Shown here one piece after another: positions 1 to 62,261 of a stretch of DNA of 64,000 nucleotides (position 1 is its first letter; each line of letters opens with the position of its first letter). The notes beneath the pieces are model-generated. The model did no database searches. It saw only the letters and a list, made by a program, of their open reading frames with translations, and was not told where the DNA came from. The stretch lies in NCBI GenBank assembly GCA_028015205.1, contig CM051518.1, forward strand, positions 53,058,372-53,122,371. Direction: 5' to 3'. Both the position numbers and the translations under genes were made by a program. The DNA is from Mytilisepta virgata (lineage: Eukaryota > Mollusca > Bivalvia > Mytilida > Mytilidae).

Positions 1-180
1 GGGAGGCTGTGTTACTCTCTGAGATACATCCTCACACTGTAGGTCCCTTGGTATAAGATAACCAAACTCGGATGTAAAACTTAATTTAATCCAATGAAGT
101 GCGATAAGGTCAGAGTGACCTAATTTTGGTGGGAGGCTGTGTTACTCCCTTAGATGCACCCTCACAGCAAGTAATATGTT
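1..180. repeat. Two partial copies of a ~130 bp unit
   Basis: The string GGGAGGCTGTGTTACTC occurs at the very start and again at about 131, each followed by TGAGATACATCCTCACA-like sequence; the piece GATAACCAAACTC recurs near 1098. It is a short tandem repeat cut by the window edge. Confidence 0.5.
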
Positions 181-840
181 TGTAGGTTACTTTGTATGAT
201 AAAACTTATTATTTTTGACATAAAACTTAAAACCAAGTCAACCGTGTAATATGGGTCATGTGACCTTTATCTTTCGTCACATAGTCAGTCTCTTCATCAT
301 GCACCTACACACAAAAATAAATGACCTGATATCAATTAGTAACTGAGAGTTGGCTGCAGACGTGGAAATCGACATGGATGCGTTGCGGCGAACTAAAAAC
401 TATCATATTTCCACCTTCAAGCTAATTTTTCTAATATTTAACCAATTAACATGCCATCTATTTTACATACACCAGTCATTAGCTACAAAAATATCTAAAC
501 CTAAATTTCAGAAAGTTTTTGTAAAATCACTTAGATTAACTGTTTTCAAATGACCAAATACCAGAAAAAAAATCATCCACACCTCCTATCTTCAGAATAA
601 TTATTTGTAGGAAATAAGTTAGGTCAGAACTGGTTATGTAATCAAAGGATGACCAGGGTACTAGGTTTTGGAACCAGGATGACAAAGGTAATTGGTTATA
701 TGTGTATTTTCACACAGGTACTATTTCTTACCCATTTGTTGTTTTTCTTTCTGTTACCTTATAAATCAAATAAACACCAATAAAAAAATTAAATAAATAT
801 AAAAACAACCCAATATTCAAACTTCATTTTCATTTGCTTG

Positions 841-1000
841 TATGTTTAGTTGGGGTTTTACGTTTTGGTAATCCTTGTCAATTAAGATCGGAGTCGAACT
901 GATCCCGCCAAAGGTGAGATTCGAACTCACAACCTAAGTGTTAACAGGCTAGTGATCATTAGTAGTCATGACAAACTACCTAGACCCACATGGTCAGACT
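841..1000 (-). mobile_element. tRNA-derived SINE, family 1, internally deleted copy
   Basis: It shares the GTTTAGTTGGGGTTTTACG end, then jumps to the CTTGTCAATTAAGATCGGAG and GTGAGATTCGAACTCACAAC blocks seen in the full copy at 14281. About 100 bp of the middle are missing and the tRNA-like head has decayed. Confidence 0.75.
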
Positions 1001-2439
1001 TTTTTTTTAAATGAATAGGGTTGGTGACGGTTTTTGGATCAAAATACTGGAAAAGACAACTCTTCAGAATTTTCATGAACAATACAGATAATTTGAGATA
1101 ACCAAACTCAAATTCCTGCAAGAAACCACCTTTCCCTCTTAAAAAACTTTAAGTTACTTTTTCTAATTTAATGTATATATCAATAAAAAGAATTGCAGGT
1201 GATCTTTTATAAAGAACATTAACAATCACCAAAACAAAAAATTTAACAACTGTGAAGCTTCACAAAACAAATACAATGATGTAATATTTATTCTCGATAT
1301 AGATCTAGCAATTTGTCAATAATGTTAGAAATGCTTAATAGCTTTCTGATGTAATATAAAATAAAAAATTAAAAAACCCAACAAGTTTTAGACTTCAACA
1401 AGGGAAATGTATAAAGATGAACTCCTGCATGAAGTTTCTAAAAAAAAAATAAATAAATAAAATAATGGTTCAACTGTAAAATAGACCATGTTTCACCATT
1501 TTTTTTTATCATTGAATTTTAATATCAATCTCCATGGGACAATGAATCAATAGAAATTTACATTACACAATTATGGAAACATAATTTCATAATTAATTGA
1601 TCATCTAATAAATAGCTGAATGTTAGAATGGAGAAAAATAAAGTATCTAAGGCATTAATTCATACCAATCAAGTTACCAAACGTAGTTAAAGCTCTTAAA
1701 ATTATGTTCCTGTTACAAATAATAGACTGAAGTATTTTCCGATTGTTTTGTTTTCTAATCAATAACATGTCTGTATTTGTAAAGTCAAATAAGCTGATTC
1801 CTTGACAACTAACAGTGTATTCTTTGGTCTTGAGTAAACCTTTCAATTTTATAATTCATCATTCTGGTGTTCCTATTCCAAAAACAATTTTGATAATAGA
1901 AAAAAAAAATAATAAAGTTTCATTAACATTTTGGAATCTGGAGTTGAATATCAATGGTAAGTTGGTTAAAAGGTTGTGGAAAACAATAAATTAGTCCCAT
2001 TTTTTAACTACATGTACTGTTTGTACACATGAGTGAAAATTGTCTGATATTTTGACTGAGTAATTTCATAATGGAAATGAAATTGTTTTCATATATCTGA
2101 CAAAAATATGAAGAAAAAGAAAGAACGAGCTTAGCAGGAAATGCAGCAACATGCAAAGAAATCTATGAATGAATTTTATCAATCTGATTTGGCATTATAC
2201 AGTGATATTGGATATCACTCTCTGGCAAGACAAGGTCCCCTTTTTATTTACATTTCTGAATTGACAAATTTTAAGTTTACCCAGATACAAAGATTAAAGT
2301 GTTTTAATTAAATAAATAATTTCATTCAAAAATATAACGAAAAACGATATATTTCTAGCCACATGCAAAGTTGCTCATAAGTTACCATACTTTAGGAAAG
2401 TTTTTTATCTGTAGCTGGAACCGAATAAGATATATAGAA
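1001..2439. other. No gene recognised; AT-rich flank or intron
   Basis: I looked on the minus strand for the terminal TTLL5 exon (incoming phase 1). Acceptors near 1052, 1114 and 2258 give a stop after one or two codons, so any of them could end the protein but none is supported. Nothing else is recognisable. Confidence 0.4.
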
Positions 2440-4488
2440 CCAGAGGCTCCGAGGATCCTGTATCACTCACCTGATAGTGCATTGCCTATTACATATAGCG
2501 ACCAGTTCCGACCGAGTTAAAAGTTCGGCTGTGGTGGCTATCTTGGTTGATAGTTTGGGTCAACGGACACAGTTCAAACCTCTCAGTAATTTCAGACAAG
2601 AAGATTTTTGAATGAATTTTCCATAGTGTCCAATGTTAAACTATGTTCGGCTGTGGCAGCCATCTCGGTTGACAGTCCAGGTCATCCGACCCAATTCATA
2701 AAGAGGACCATCTAAGGATCATTGCTGCCAAGTCTTGTTCTAATTGGCTAAGTTGTTTCAGACAAGAAGATTATTTAATGGTTTTTCCCATGGGGTCCTA
2801 TGTTAAACTTAGTTCAGCTGTGGCGGCCATCTTTGTTGACTTTACGGGTCAACGGACACAATTCTGAAAGAGCACCACCTATGAACCATTTCTGTCAAGT
2901 TTGGTTCCAATTGGCCAAGTGGTTTCACACAATCAGATTTTTTAAATGAATTTTCCCACAAGGTCCCATGTAAGTTCGGCTGTGGCAGCCATCTTGGTTG
3001 ACATTCTAGGTCATTGGACATATTTCTGACTGAGGACCATCTACGGACCATAGCTGTCAAGTCCGGTTCCAATTTGCTCAGTAGTTTCAGACAAGAAGAG
3101 TTTCCAATGTTAAACTATGTTCGGCTGTGGTTGCCATCTTGGTTGATCGTCCGATTCATCGGACACAATTCTGAAAGAGGACCATTTAAGGACCATTGAT
3201 GTTAAGTTTGGTTGCAATTGACTAGTTTCAGACAAGAAGATTTTTAAATGAATTTCCCATAGGGTCCTATGTTAAACTAAGTTAGGCTGTGGTGGCTATC
3301 TTGGTTGCTTGTCCGGTTTATCGGACATAATTCTGAAAGAGGACCATCTAAGAACCATTGCTGCTAAGTTTGGTTGCAGTTGGCTCAGTAGCTTCAGACA
3401 AGAAGATTTTTCAATGAATTTCCCACAGGGTCCTATGTTAAACTAAGTTTGGCTGTGATGGCCATCTCGGTTGATCTCCCGGTTCATTGGACAAAATTCT
3501 GAAAGAGGACCATCTAAGGACCATGGCTGCTAAGTTTGGTTGCAATTGGCTTAGTATTTTCAGACAAGAAGATTTTTAAATAAATTTACCATATGGTCCT
3601 ATGTTAAACTAAGTTTGCCTGTGGCGGTCATCTTGGTTGATCAGCTGGTTCATCAGACATAATTCTGAAAGAGGACCATCTAAGGACCATTGCTGCTAAG
3701 TTTGGTTGCAATTGTTCAGTAGTTTCAGACAAGAAGATTTTTCAATGAATTTCCCACAGGGTCCTATGTTAAACTAAGTTTGGCTGTGGTGGCCATCTTG
3801 GTTGATCGTCCGGTTCTTCGGACATAATTCTGAAAGAGGACCATCTAAGGACCATTGCTGCTAAGTTTGGTTGCAATTGGCTCAGTAGTTTCAGACAAGA
3901 AGATTTTTAAATGAATTTCCCACAGGGTCCTATGTTAAACTAAGTTTGGCTGTGGCGGTCATCTTGGTTGATCATCCGGTTCATCTGACATTATTCTGAA
4001 AGAGGACCATCTAAGGACCATTGCTAAATTTGGTTCTAATTGGGCAAGTAGTTTCAGACAAAAAGATTTTTATGTGAATTTCCCATAGGGTCCTATGTTA
4101 AACTAAGTTCCGCTGTGGTGGCCATCTTGGTCAGATGTCGGGACCATCGGACACAAATTTGGAAGGGGACTACCCAAGAATCATTTCAGCAAAGTTTGGC
4201 TGAGATTGGCATAGTAGCTTCAGAGGAGAAGATTTTTAAAACTTTGACCCCATTTTTTCTATTTTTAGCTTGGCCACCATCTTGTTCGAAGGTCTTGGAC
4301 ACCGAACACAAGTTTGGAAGGGGATCACCCAACGACCATTCCATCAAGGTTTGGCCCCAATTGGCCCAGCAGTTTCTGAGAAGATTAAAACGTGAATTGT
4401 TGACAACAGACGATGGACGGCAGATGAGATGACAGATGCCAAGTTATGACAACAGCTCACATGAACCTCTGGTCAGGTGAGCTAAAAA
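2440..4488 (+). mobile_element. HINE/Helentron-like element A1 with ~11 tandem units
   Basis: It begins CCAGAGGCTC...ATCACTCACCTG and ends GGTCAGGTGAGCTAAAAA, the ends being complementary (CTCACCTG/CAGGTGAG). Inside are about eleven ~165 bp units, each with GGC(T)GTGGxGGCCATCTTGG, GAAAGAGGACCATCTAAGGACCA and TTTCAGACAAGAAGATTTTT. The last unit diverges and is followed by GACGATGGACGG. Tandem cores with complementary ends resemble bivalve 'pearl'/Helentron-derived elements; the class is inference. Confidence 0.75.
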
Positions 4489-4603
4489 CTTAATTTTTTC
4501 ACCTCGTTATGAACTGAGATTTTAGTGGAAAAGTATTTTTGAAACATATGAGGAACTTTTGGCAATAAATATAAATAGCATAACAATCAAACACCACATA
4601 TAC

Positions 4604-54274
<49,671 letters not shown>

Positions 54275-54413
54275 CTTGTTGCTTGTATATGATTTTGTTA
54301 TCTCTCTGATCCCTCCATTACATTCACAAAATCTTTTTACTTTTGTTTTCTTGTCATCAAACGGTGAAAAAATTCAGACTTCATTTCTTGAATTTCAGTG
54401 TTAACCATTCATT
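54275..54413 (-). other. TTLL5: Probable 5' UTR part of TTLL5 exon 1
   Basis: Sequence between a possible 3' splice site (TTATTGCAG) and the start codon. It contains an in-frame TGA and no in-frame ATG. If the splice site is real, the promoter and a non-coding first exon lie further upstream. Confidence 0.4.
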
Positions 54414-55014
54414 CTGCAATAAAGGATTTTTGTATGATTTTAATGAATAGTTATCTTTGAAAATGGATTTTAATTTAACAAAGACATTCTAATGGTAATA
54501 AAATAAAATCTGCTGCAAACATGAATCTACTTTTATTACAATAACCAATATAACTTTATATATTTACAGGTATAGTTCACAAGCTGTTGTCAACTATATC
54601 TTGCCATTAATAGATTTGTTGTATTCTAATTCATTAAAACTATCAAAAAAGATAAATGCAAGAAACCAATGCCTCAAATATAATTTCAAGCAGTCTTATG
54701 CCAAGAACTTTCTCTTCAGTTAGACCTTTTGAAAATTTGGGGTATAACTTTTACTAGATCTAATAAAATGAAAATTTCTAGATTAAAACATTAAAACATA
54801 GCTGAATAATTAACTTTTTACAAGACCAACTGGACTGGTAATAGCTGCATGGCTTTTATTTTCACAAAAACAGATTAAACTTGTTATAATAAGTAATAGT
54901 GGCTATACATGTGGGTGACAACTTCAAGTTAAATTGGTATAAATTTAACAATATGACCTTCCCTGATTTCTAACTTATGCTTTGAACGTCCAGAAGCAAT
55001 TATAAAATGCATAT
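54414..55014. other. Upstream of TTLL5 exon 1, nothing recognised
   Basis: AT-rich. No non-coding first exon or core promoter could be supported. Confidence 0.4.
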
Positions 55015-55285
55015 CAGGATGGTAACATGTTGATATGATATGATTATGAACCTTGCTTTGTACTAGACTGACAAGCTTAGTCAGATTTTTGATGTGCTAG
55101 CTCACATGGTAACAGTGAACATTGACTCCATGCTGACCTGTTCTTTGCTCTTACTCCTAGATTCTGCTTGCTTGGCGGAGAAGTAGCTAATACCAATTTC
55201 AATGTCTTTAGTTAATCCAGCCTGGGATCGAATATGCGACCTTCGGCACTCAAGGCACGAAGGAACTACAGCTTTGAAGCGTTAT
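55015..55285 (-). mobile_element. tRNA-derived SINE, family 2, older copy
   Basis: Shares CTTTGTACTAGACTGACA, GATGTGCTAGCTCACATGGT, GCTTGGCGGAGAAGTAG and GGGATCGAATATGCGACCTT with the copy at 41487. The tRNA-like head has decayed and no target duplication is visible. Confidence 0.75.
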
Positions 55286-55809
55286 GAATGGGTAAAATAT
55301 ATAGAAACCATGTTGTTTGTTGCTACAATAAATATCATTAAATGTTCCATATCATGAGATTACCGGTATTAATTGCCAAGGACTGTTTTAACATCATATC
55401 ATTAATAGTCAAGTACAGATAGATCTTGGCATTTTTATTATATGTCCAATTTGGAAAGTAATAATGTTTAACAGGAAAGGGGTCTATTCTGGTTTAAAAA
55501 AAAGCATAATACAATATACTAGCTTATACCATTTATTTTGTTGCTGATTGAATATATGAACTAGATCTTCTGGAAATTTCTGATTTCTAGTTACAGTATG
55601 TTTGTTGTAGGAATCTTCTAAATAATTGAAGAAGTGAAATAAAAAACATGGAATTATTATCTTGTACAGATCTATTGGAATAACTAATTTTGAGGTTGCG
55701 CTATAAATGAACCAAATAACTATATTTGCAAATTATTTAGTGGTAGTTCAGTTAATCACCATTTTTTTTGCATTACCCTACCTGCCATCCTCCATAATAC
55801 TCTCGTTTA

Positions 55810-56079
55810 AGGTATCCGGACCATAAATGACCACGTGATTATTCGAAAGTTCCCGGATGTTCCATACAACGCAACTGAAATGACCTCGGTAATTATCGGC
55901 AAACTTCGGAAATGTCAATATAACTAACTTATTTTTACAGACTGCATATAAGCAACAGAGTGTGTTTCAACTTGAGAAAAATATATATACAAAATTCCAG
56001 CTTTAAATTTTTTGGTTCAGCCATTCACGGTCAAAAAGAGATACACTTTTCGTTCATGATCTATTATGGTCCGGATACC
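55810..56079 (-). mobile_element. TTAA-flanked MITE, copy 2 (270 bp, inverted)
   Basis: Same family as the element at 50509 but in reverse orientation, with closely similar interior (for example CACGTGATTATTCG, TTGCCGATAATTACCGAG read in opposite directions). TTAA lies at 55806-55809 and 56080-56083. Confidence 0.87.
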
Positions 56080-56739
56080 TTAAAAACCTACTTGATTGAA
56101 TATTTGAGATTGATACATCGGAAGTCCTTTTAATGTTTGCGATATTGTTTTGAAGAAATTTGAAGACAAAACTGAATTACGCTTGAGTTGGAATAAATTA
56201 ACTTCGAAAACATGATTCTATCCTAGGCCAAATAAAAAATAATATGTGTGTAGGGTTTCATGTTTAAAAATGAAGGTTATGTTTTTTGTTTTGCTAAATT
56301 GTTTTAACTTGTACCAGTGGCAAGAACGTTTGGTTTATAATGTTGCTTGTACAAAAAATAAAAATTAGGTTCTGTTGGGAAACCCTAAAAACATATTTTT
56401 ATTTTGACTTATTTCTCATAGGAGTAACCATTTCACAGTGATAAATATTAAATTTTTGAGCTTTGACTACCATAAATTAATTACAATTAAATTATTTTTC
56501 CAAGAGATGGAAAAATTCATTTTCAAATTTTCAAATGCAGTCACCTAGGAGATACAAAATTTATATGTGAAAATAAATTTTTTGGAAGTGGAAATCAAAG
56601 TTAAGGTTTCTTTAGTAAATTAGAACATGTTTCATTTTCAGTACAGGGTATTTTACTCAAAATTTGATTTCCTTATCACAAGGTCTAATCGAACTTGAAA
56701 ACATGAGTATATTGCAGGGACTGGGCTTCGTCAATGTCG

Positions 56740-56842
56740 CAAAATGCGATTTTTTTTCAATCTGGCGACAGAATTTTATAGTTGGCGATATTTCTGGAGA
56801 CAGAATTTTATAGTTGGCGATATTTCTGGCGACAGAATTTTT
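56740..56842. repeat. 36 bp minisatellite, about two copies
   Basis: GACAGAATTTTATAGTTGGC and GATATTTCTGG are repeated at a 36 bp spacing. Related GCGACA...TTTTT phrases recur at 57441-57490, so a larger decayed element may span about 56715-57510. Confidence 0.6.
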
Positions 56843-57510
56843 CAATCGCTTTTTTTTTAATCTGGCGCTTAATGTGGAAACATTTTAAAATGGCGACTAA
56901 GAAACATATATCATTTGTAAGTTTTATATAATTATCTATAATTGAACAGTTTACATCAGACCAATAAACATAGCAGGTGTTTCAACAGTAAACAAACACA
57001 TAATCAATAACTCGCACCTGCTGAGATCGTTTACACTTGACTGCTCAATTGATTGACAATTCAATTTATACACCAAGGTAATATTTATATTATCAAAATT
57101 TTTATTAGGTAATTTCATCAGTTATGAAATTAAATATGCATGCTTTTTAACACCTTTAAAAGGTGTTTAAAAGCATTAAATCATAAAATTTCCATTCTGC
57201 AAAGATTCTGATTCACTTCCGGTTTAACATCAACAAACACAAAGATCGATGTTTTATTAGGCTTGCAATCAAATTAAAGGTCATTTCAGATGAAAGTTAA
57301 CGGTCATTAAAACTATTTCATCAAAAATACTTTTTAGGTCATGTTATTTCAAATATTAATGAATAAAAGAACAAGCACGTATGTTTCAAAAAGGCTTTAA
57401 AGGGGGAGGAGGGTCACTTGGTGAACAAATTTTGAAACTAGCGACAAAAATGACGTTTGGTGATTTTTTTGGCGACAAGTTTTTGAATGCAAGCGCGACC
57501 CCTGTATTGG

Positions 57511-59200
57511 AACAGTGAACTGATACTTTTGCGAGTATGACGTCATCAATTTACTGGCAAATGAAAGTATCTTCACCTAGTTGTATATTCTTTCCACTGT
57601 AATGCAAATGCGTAAACAATCATACATGTTACTTTGCAAATAGATACTTCGTACATTTTTTAACATTTCTACCAAGCGAAATAAAATCTACCATGAAATA
57701 AGGGAGAAATTCAAGGTGAAAGTTGAGCAATCTTTAGGGTGTTTTTGTCATAGTTAACAGACACATTTCATCTATTTTTGGGACTTCATCTTTCATAAAA
57801 CAGCTGTAAACAGACATAAGTTCTGTAAAACAAGGTACAGAAATAATATATTGTTTTAATTTGAATTTTTTTACGGCTTTTTAGCTTTAATTTTTTGAAA
57901 ATACATAATTGGAAGTCATTTCCACATAAGAAACTAAAGATGTTCAAAATGTTACACTAGTTCTTTTGTGGTTTTTTTATTTTTCACTTTATAACAATTA
58001 TTTAAAAATATTTTGTATCTATATTGTTAATGTCGTATATTTACAGAATATACGAAACTCTGGTGAGATACTATTCCAGCCTCAGCATTGGAGAATATTT
58101 CAAAAACAATAAATGCTGGGAAAGAAAAACTCTTTTGAAAGTATACTTGGTTTTGCGAGTTCCACTAGACCTGATCAATGAAACTGTTCCCCATATGAGG
58201 AATAGTTATTAGTGGTGTTCTGTCTGATGATCAGAATAAGTCGGAAATCGATGTTGATAATTGATTGGGATTTTGTTAAATCGATTGTCTTTAAAAGTTT
58301 TCGTTATTTCAGCCCGTTTCTGGTTTGCATTTTACATGCGCAGTCGTACGAAATTTGAAAATGTCAAACTAAAATATGAAAAGTAAACAAAAGATCAAAC
58401 ATGAACAAATAAAGCTCTGCAATGATATGGGATATATATATACATAATACATGTACAATGTGGCTGAATGCTTGATTTCATATAAAAAAAAGAGCAAGTT
58501 CTAATAATCTGATTATAACCGAGTCAGTTGGTTGCTGTCAACCGATAGTAATAGATAATCGGTTGGTAATTTCAACTGATTATCCATCACTAATAGCTAT
58601 CCACTGATGAAAGAATGTCCCCAAAGTGGGCCCAACCTACTTCAGATCAGATCAGATCAGATCTAAATATATCGGATATCAGATATAATGTTTGTTTGGC
58701 CTTACTGTCGATGAATGCCAATAAATTTGAAAAAAGATTTTGATGGCACAGACATTATTAAACACTGATTACATTCATCTTTGAGATTTGGACAGAAAAT
58801 ACTAATATTGACATTTTTCTCGAGTCAGTTGTCATGGCACCAACTGATTCGAAGCAATGCTAGTACACACACCAATCAAAATAATACCATGGACGTGTTC
58901 TTCTTTCGGCAATTAACAAGAATTGAGTTTCAAACTTTCACGACGGCAATAATGAGCAGACTTACAGAGAATACCAAAAATTTTTACCCAAACAAAAGTA
59001 CGAGTCGGGACAAGCGCACTGGCAACCGAATGCAAAAGATTATAAACACACACCTGTCTCGGAAAAGGAAATCCGGATTTTTGCGTTCGGAAAACTCTAA
59101 AGACTATTCTTATGAAGGTTTTCCAGCTTTCTTCATGGTGTCTTGTTTCCTTCAACTAAATAAGCTGCGTAAGCAAATTCGAAGTGAATCCCTTGATTTT
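57511..59200. other. Upstream flank without a supported gene
   Basis: A 156-codon plus-strand frame at 58781-59251 ends in a poly-T run and has no recognised domain; I do not accept it as a gene. A (GATCA)n run lies near 58646-58668. Confidence 0.4.
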
Positions 59201-59203
59201 GTC

Positions 59204-59300
59204 TGTTTTTTTTTTTTTTTTTTTTTAAATTTTTATTTTCATTCGGCATAGATAAAATACACAAACACAAGCTCTGAAGAGCTTTTTGACCGAATATATA
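59204..59300 (-). repeat. Poly-T and LINE-tail-like fragment
   Basis: After a T run of about 23 comes CACAAGCTCTGAAGAGCTTT, similar to the AGCTC...GAGCTTATT stem found in the retroelement tail at 59640-59680. Probably the 3' end of another non-LTR element on the minus strand. Confidence 0.45.
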
Positions 59301-59518
59301 AAACATATAAACTTACCTAAAAAACAATCAAGTGATGCATTTATAGTTACATCAAGTGGCTTGTTTTGTTGATTTTTTTTTAAAAATATACTGCTATTCA
59401 CATATGATTAAATTTTGAATATGAAGTAAAATTAATAAACAAAATAAAATTCTATAATTCAAAACATGGTAAAAAGAAAAATATCTTATCATTAATTAAC
59501 ATTTTAATTATAATTTAT

Positions 59519-60060
59519 TTAGGATAGGATAGGATAATTTATTCAATAAAATATCAACATGTTATATGACTATAAAACAATATGCAGTAATAGAACATGT
59601 ATATGCATACGTCTGTATAACAATTAAAAGTTGACATCTTATTAGGATGACCCATAAAAGCTCAAAGAGCTTATTTCCAGTGGGGTCCCATAATGTAAAC
59701 CTCTTAAAGTTAAACATACAATAATTATATACTTCCTACTATCACCACTCTATAAAATATATAGAAACTTTAAAATGATAAATGTAATATCAATAGTATA
59801 TATATGGCTGAGATGAAGTACAGCTAGAGTTTTCCATTAGATGTTCTTTAACACTGGTTTTAAAACTATTTATATTTTTATACCTTTTATATTATTAGGT
59901 AGTGAATTCCAGTTTAATACAATCTAATTAAAAACCGATCTCTCATCGCTCCCGTTTTCTGATATGTCGCGCGACATATCAGAAAACGGGAGCGATGAGA
60001 GATCGGTTTTTAATTAGATTGAGTTTAATATACCATTGTAATAAAAAGTGTCAGCTTGCT
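59519..60060 (-). mobile_element. 3' end of a non-LTR retrotransposon, with GGATA microsatellite tail
   Basis: The minus strand encodes the last piece of a reverse transcriptase ORF (NWNSLPNNIKG, then NINSFKTSVKEHLME) followed by a 3' part with TAAGCTCTTTGAGCTTTTAT and GGGTCATCCTAATAAG, ending in (TATCC)n, read on + as AGGATAGGATAGGATAA. Microsatellite 3' tails are common in CR1/L2/Jockey-like elements. It is split by the palindrome at 59920-60021. Confidence 0.75.
59920..60021. mobile_element. 102 bp perfect palindrome with 9 bp target duplication
   Basis: Two 51 bp arms with no spacer and no mismatch, starting CAATCTAATTAAAAACCGAT. AGTTTAATA lies directly outside on both sides (59911-59919, 60022-60030). 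Removing it would rejoin the WNSLP reading of the surrounding retroelement. The 9 bp duplication suggests a Mutator-like foldback MITE; that class is inference. Confidence 0.85.
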
Positions 60061-60339
60061 GACTTTTAACTGGAACTTAAATATTGTCGAAATCAAATTT
60101 GAAAGGAAAAAATAAAAATGAAAAGAAAACAAGTTAAATAAAATTAATAGAAACAGTAAAATAAGTTTCCAAAAAACGGTAAGCAGGCGAGGCAGAGCTA
60201 AAATATGAGATTTGCTGACAGAACACTGGTCTTGATGGGCAACCATGTGGCAATGTCTCAATAAGTCTCCGCCCAAGGTCATCATACAGAAAAACACACC
60301 ATAAGAGAAACAAGTCAAATAAAATATAAGGACTTAACG

Positions 60340-61570
60340 ACAAGCCGATCAGTTTGAACCATTCCAGGACTGAAGCAGGCTCTTTAAATGTGAAAAGTTA
60401 TTTTCCACTTTGAAATGGTTCGGCATGCTGTTCCAAAGGGAAGCTGCTGCATATCTGAATGATTTCTTACCATAGTTACTAGTTCGTACCTGTGGTAAGT
60501 CCAGGATATTGCTATATCGGAAATTATATTTAGAATTTTTCAAGTTGACTAAGTCACTCAAGCACACTGCAGCTTGGTTGTTTATAATTTTGTAAGTATC
60601 AAGCGCCATTTTCCTGATTCTTCTCACCTGTAGAATTGGAACCTTTGCCATATCTAAGAGGATTGAGTAAGATGAAGAATAGTCTTCATATATAAAACGG
60701 AGAGCTTTTTTTACAGTTGGTATCAGTGCAGAAATGCCATGCTAGTGGACAAAAATTAAAATTACTTAAAATAAAAGTATGGAAAATTGTCAGTTTATTA
60801 AGTTTTGATAACATAGAAACCAATCGTTTTAGAAAACTTAGTTGTTGCGAGGTTTTTCTGCACAAGTTACTGATATGAACATCAAAATTCAATTGATAAT
60901 CTGTATCAATGCCAAGTAACTTGACAGTTTCCTCAAAGGAGAGAACGTTTTCTTGAATTTGAATACTAAGATTTTTTAAATAAGTTTTCTTCGAACTCCA
61001 GAGTAAATATAAGTGAACTGTTATAAGAACTGCTGAATGACAGATATTATCGTCAGCATAGTTGTAAAGGGAACTTTTTTTACAAAATAAAAAATATCAG
61101 TTCTGAAAACATTGAATAATAACGGTTCTAAAATTGATCCTTGGGGACCAACTTTCTGAATGTCAGCCCAACTACTCAGAATACCATTTACTTGAATTTG
61201 TTGTTTTTTTTTTTTTGGTAAGATATGACTGTAAAAGAGAAACTGAATGTGGTGATACTCCATAAGCTAATAATTTATCAAGTAATAAATCATGGGGTAA
61301 ACAATCAAAAGCTTTTTAAAGGTCCATGAGTACAGCTGCAATATAATGGTTATTATCTATGGTTTGATGCCAGTCTTCTCATAGTATGAGCAGCGTGGTG
61401 TGACATCGCTGACCCCTTCGGAAAGCACATAAGTACGGATTAAAGATTGAATTAAAAAAAATCATATAACTGGGTTTCAAACTTGAACTTTTTCATACAC
61501 TTTAGAAAAAATAGTTAAGACACTAACTTACTGGTCTGTAATTTGATTTTAAAAGTTGATCATTCTTTTA
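60340..61570 (-). pseudogene. Broken non-LTR (LINE) reverse transcriptase
   Basis: Conserved blocks appear in order on the minus strand: KSNYRPVS, SVLTIFSKVYEK, CAFRRG, AAVLMDL*KAFDCLPHDLLL, QKVGPQGSILEPLLFNVF, YNYADDN, NFDVHISNLCRKTSQQLSFL, ILSNFNFCPLAWHFC, KMALDTYKIINN, SFRYAAASLWNSMPNHFK. These are the palm and thumb regions of Jockey/CR1-type reverse transcriptases, including the F/YADD catalytic motif. In-frame stops and several frameshifts make it inactive. The endonuclease part and 5' end are missing. Confidence 0.9.
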
Positions 61571-62240
61571 TGGAATCTTTTAAGATCGATAGGAGGTATC
61601 TAAATAGGCTACGAATTTGATCAATTTTTGAATTCATCTAATAATTGCATGTTAACATGCATCTGAATATAAAAAATATGTATGTCACTTTAATACTTAA
61701 AAAAACACACAAACAAATCTGTCAATCTTGGTAAGACGTCCACATAGAAGCTGTATAATTATGCAAATTAGACGAAAATGGGAATTAAAATGAATACATC
61801 AAACCCAGCGACAACCTGTTTAAAATTCTATGACTGGTGATTGAAGAGGCAGAGAATCACCCATGTTTGTACTAATACAAAAATATAAAAGATCTTATAT
61901 TTATTTAGTATCATTTAAACAGAAATGTGGACAGAAATAGCGTATTATTTTATAGAAAAGTTTAGGGATAGATTTTTTTCATAAATGATGGTTTCAAGTG
62001 AAATTATTTTTTCGGCTGTTTTTGTATCAAATCAGGCTATGTAAACAACCTTTAATTTTAAGATTTTAAATCAAGTGTTTTGGAAAAAAAATATAGATTA
62101 AAAGTTAAGTATATAAAATGTTCAAATATTCTAGCTACATGCCTGCAGAATTTAACTTAAAAAATCCGTAATATAGCTAGTTTGGGTACCTCCTACCTTA
62201 TTTGTTTTCATCTCGAACAGTTTAAAACACAGCCAGAGTT
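61571..62240. other. Flank, nothing recognised
   Basis: AT-rich sequence without supported features. Confidence 0.5.
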
Positions 62241-62261
62241 ACTTTTTGTGATTCTCGATTA

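Noticed and set aside
2842..4432. Several frames in the 165 bp repeat units
   Set aside because: Frames arise from the tandem repeat and change from unit to unit; no coding function is likely.
58781..59251. 156-codon plus-strand frame
   Set aside because: No recognised domain, no conserved motif, and the C-terminus is a poly-Phe run encoded by the poly-T tail of a retroelement fragment.
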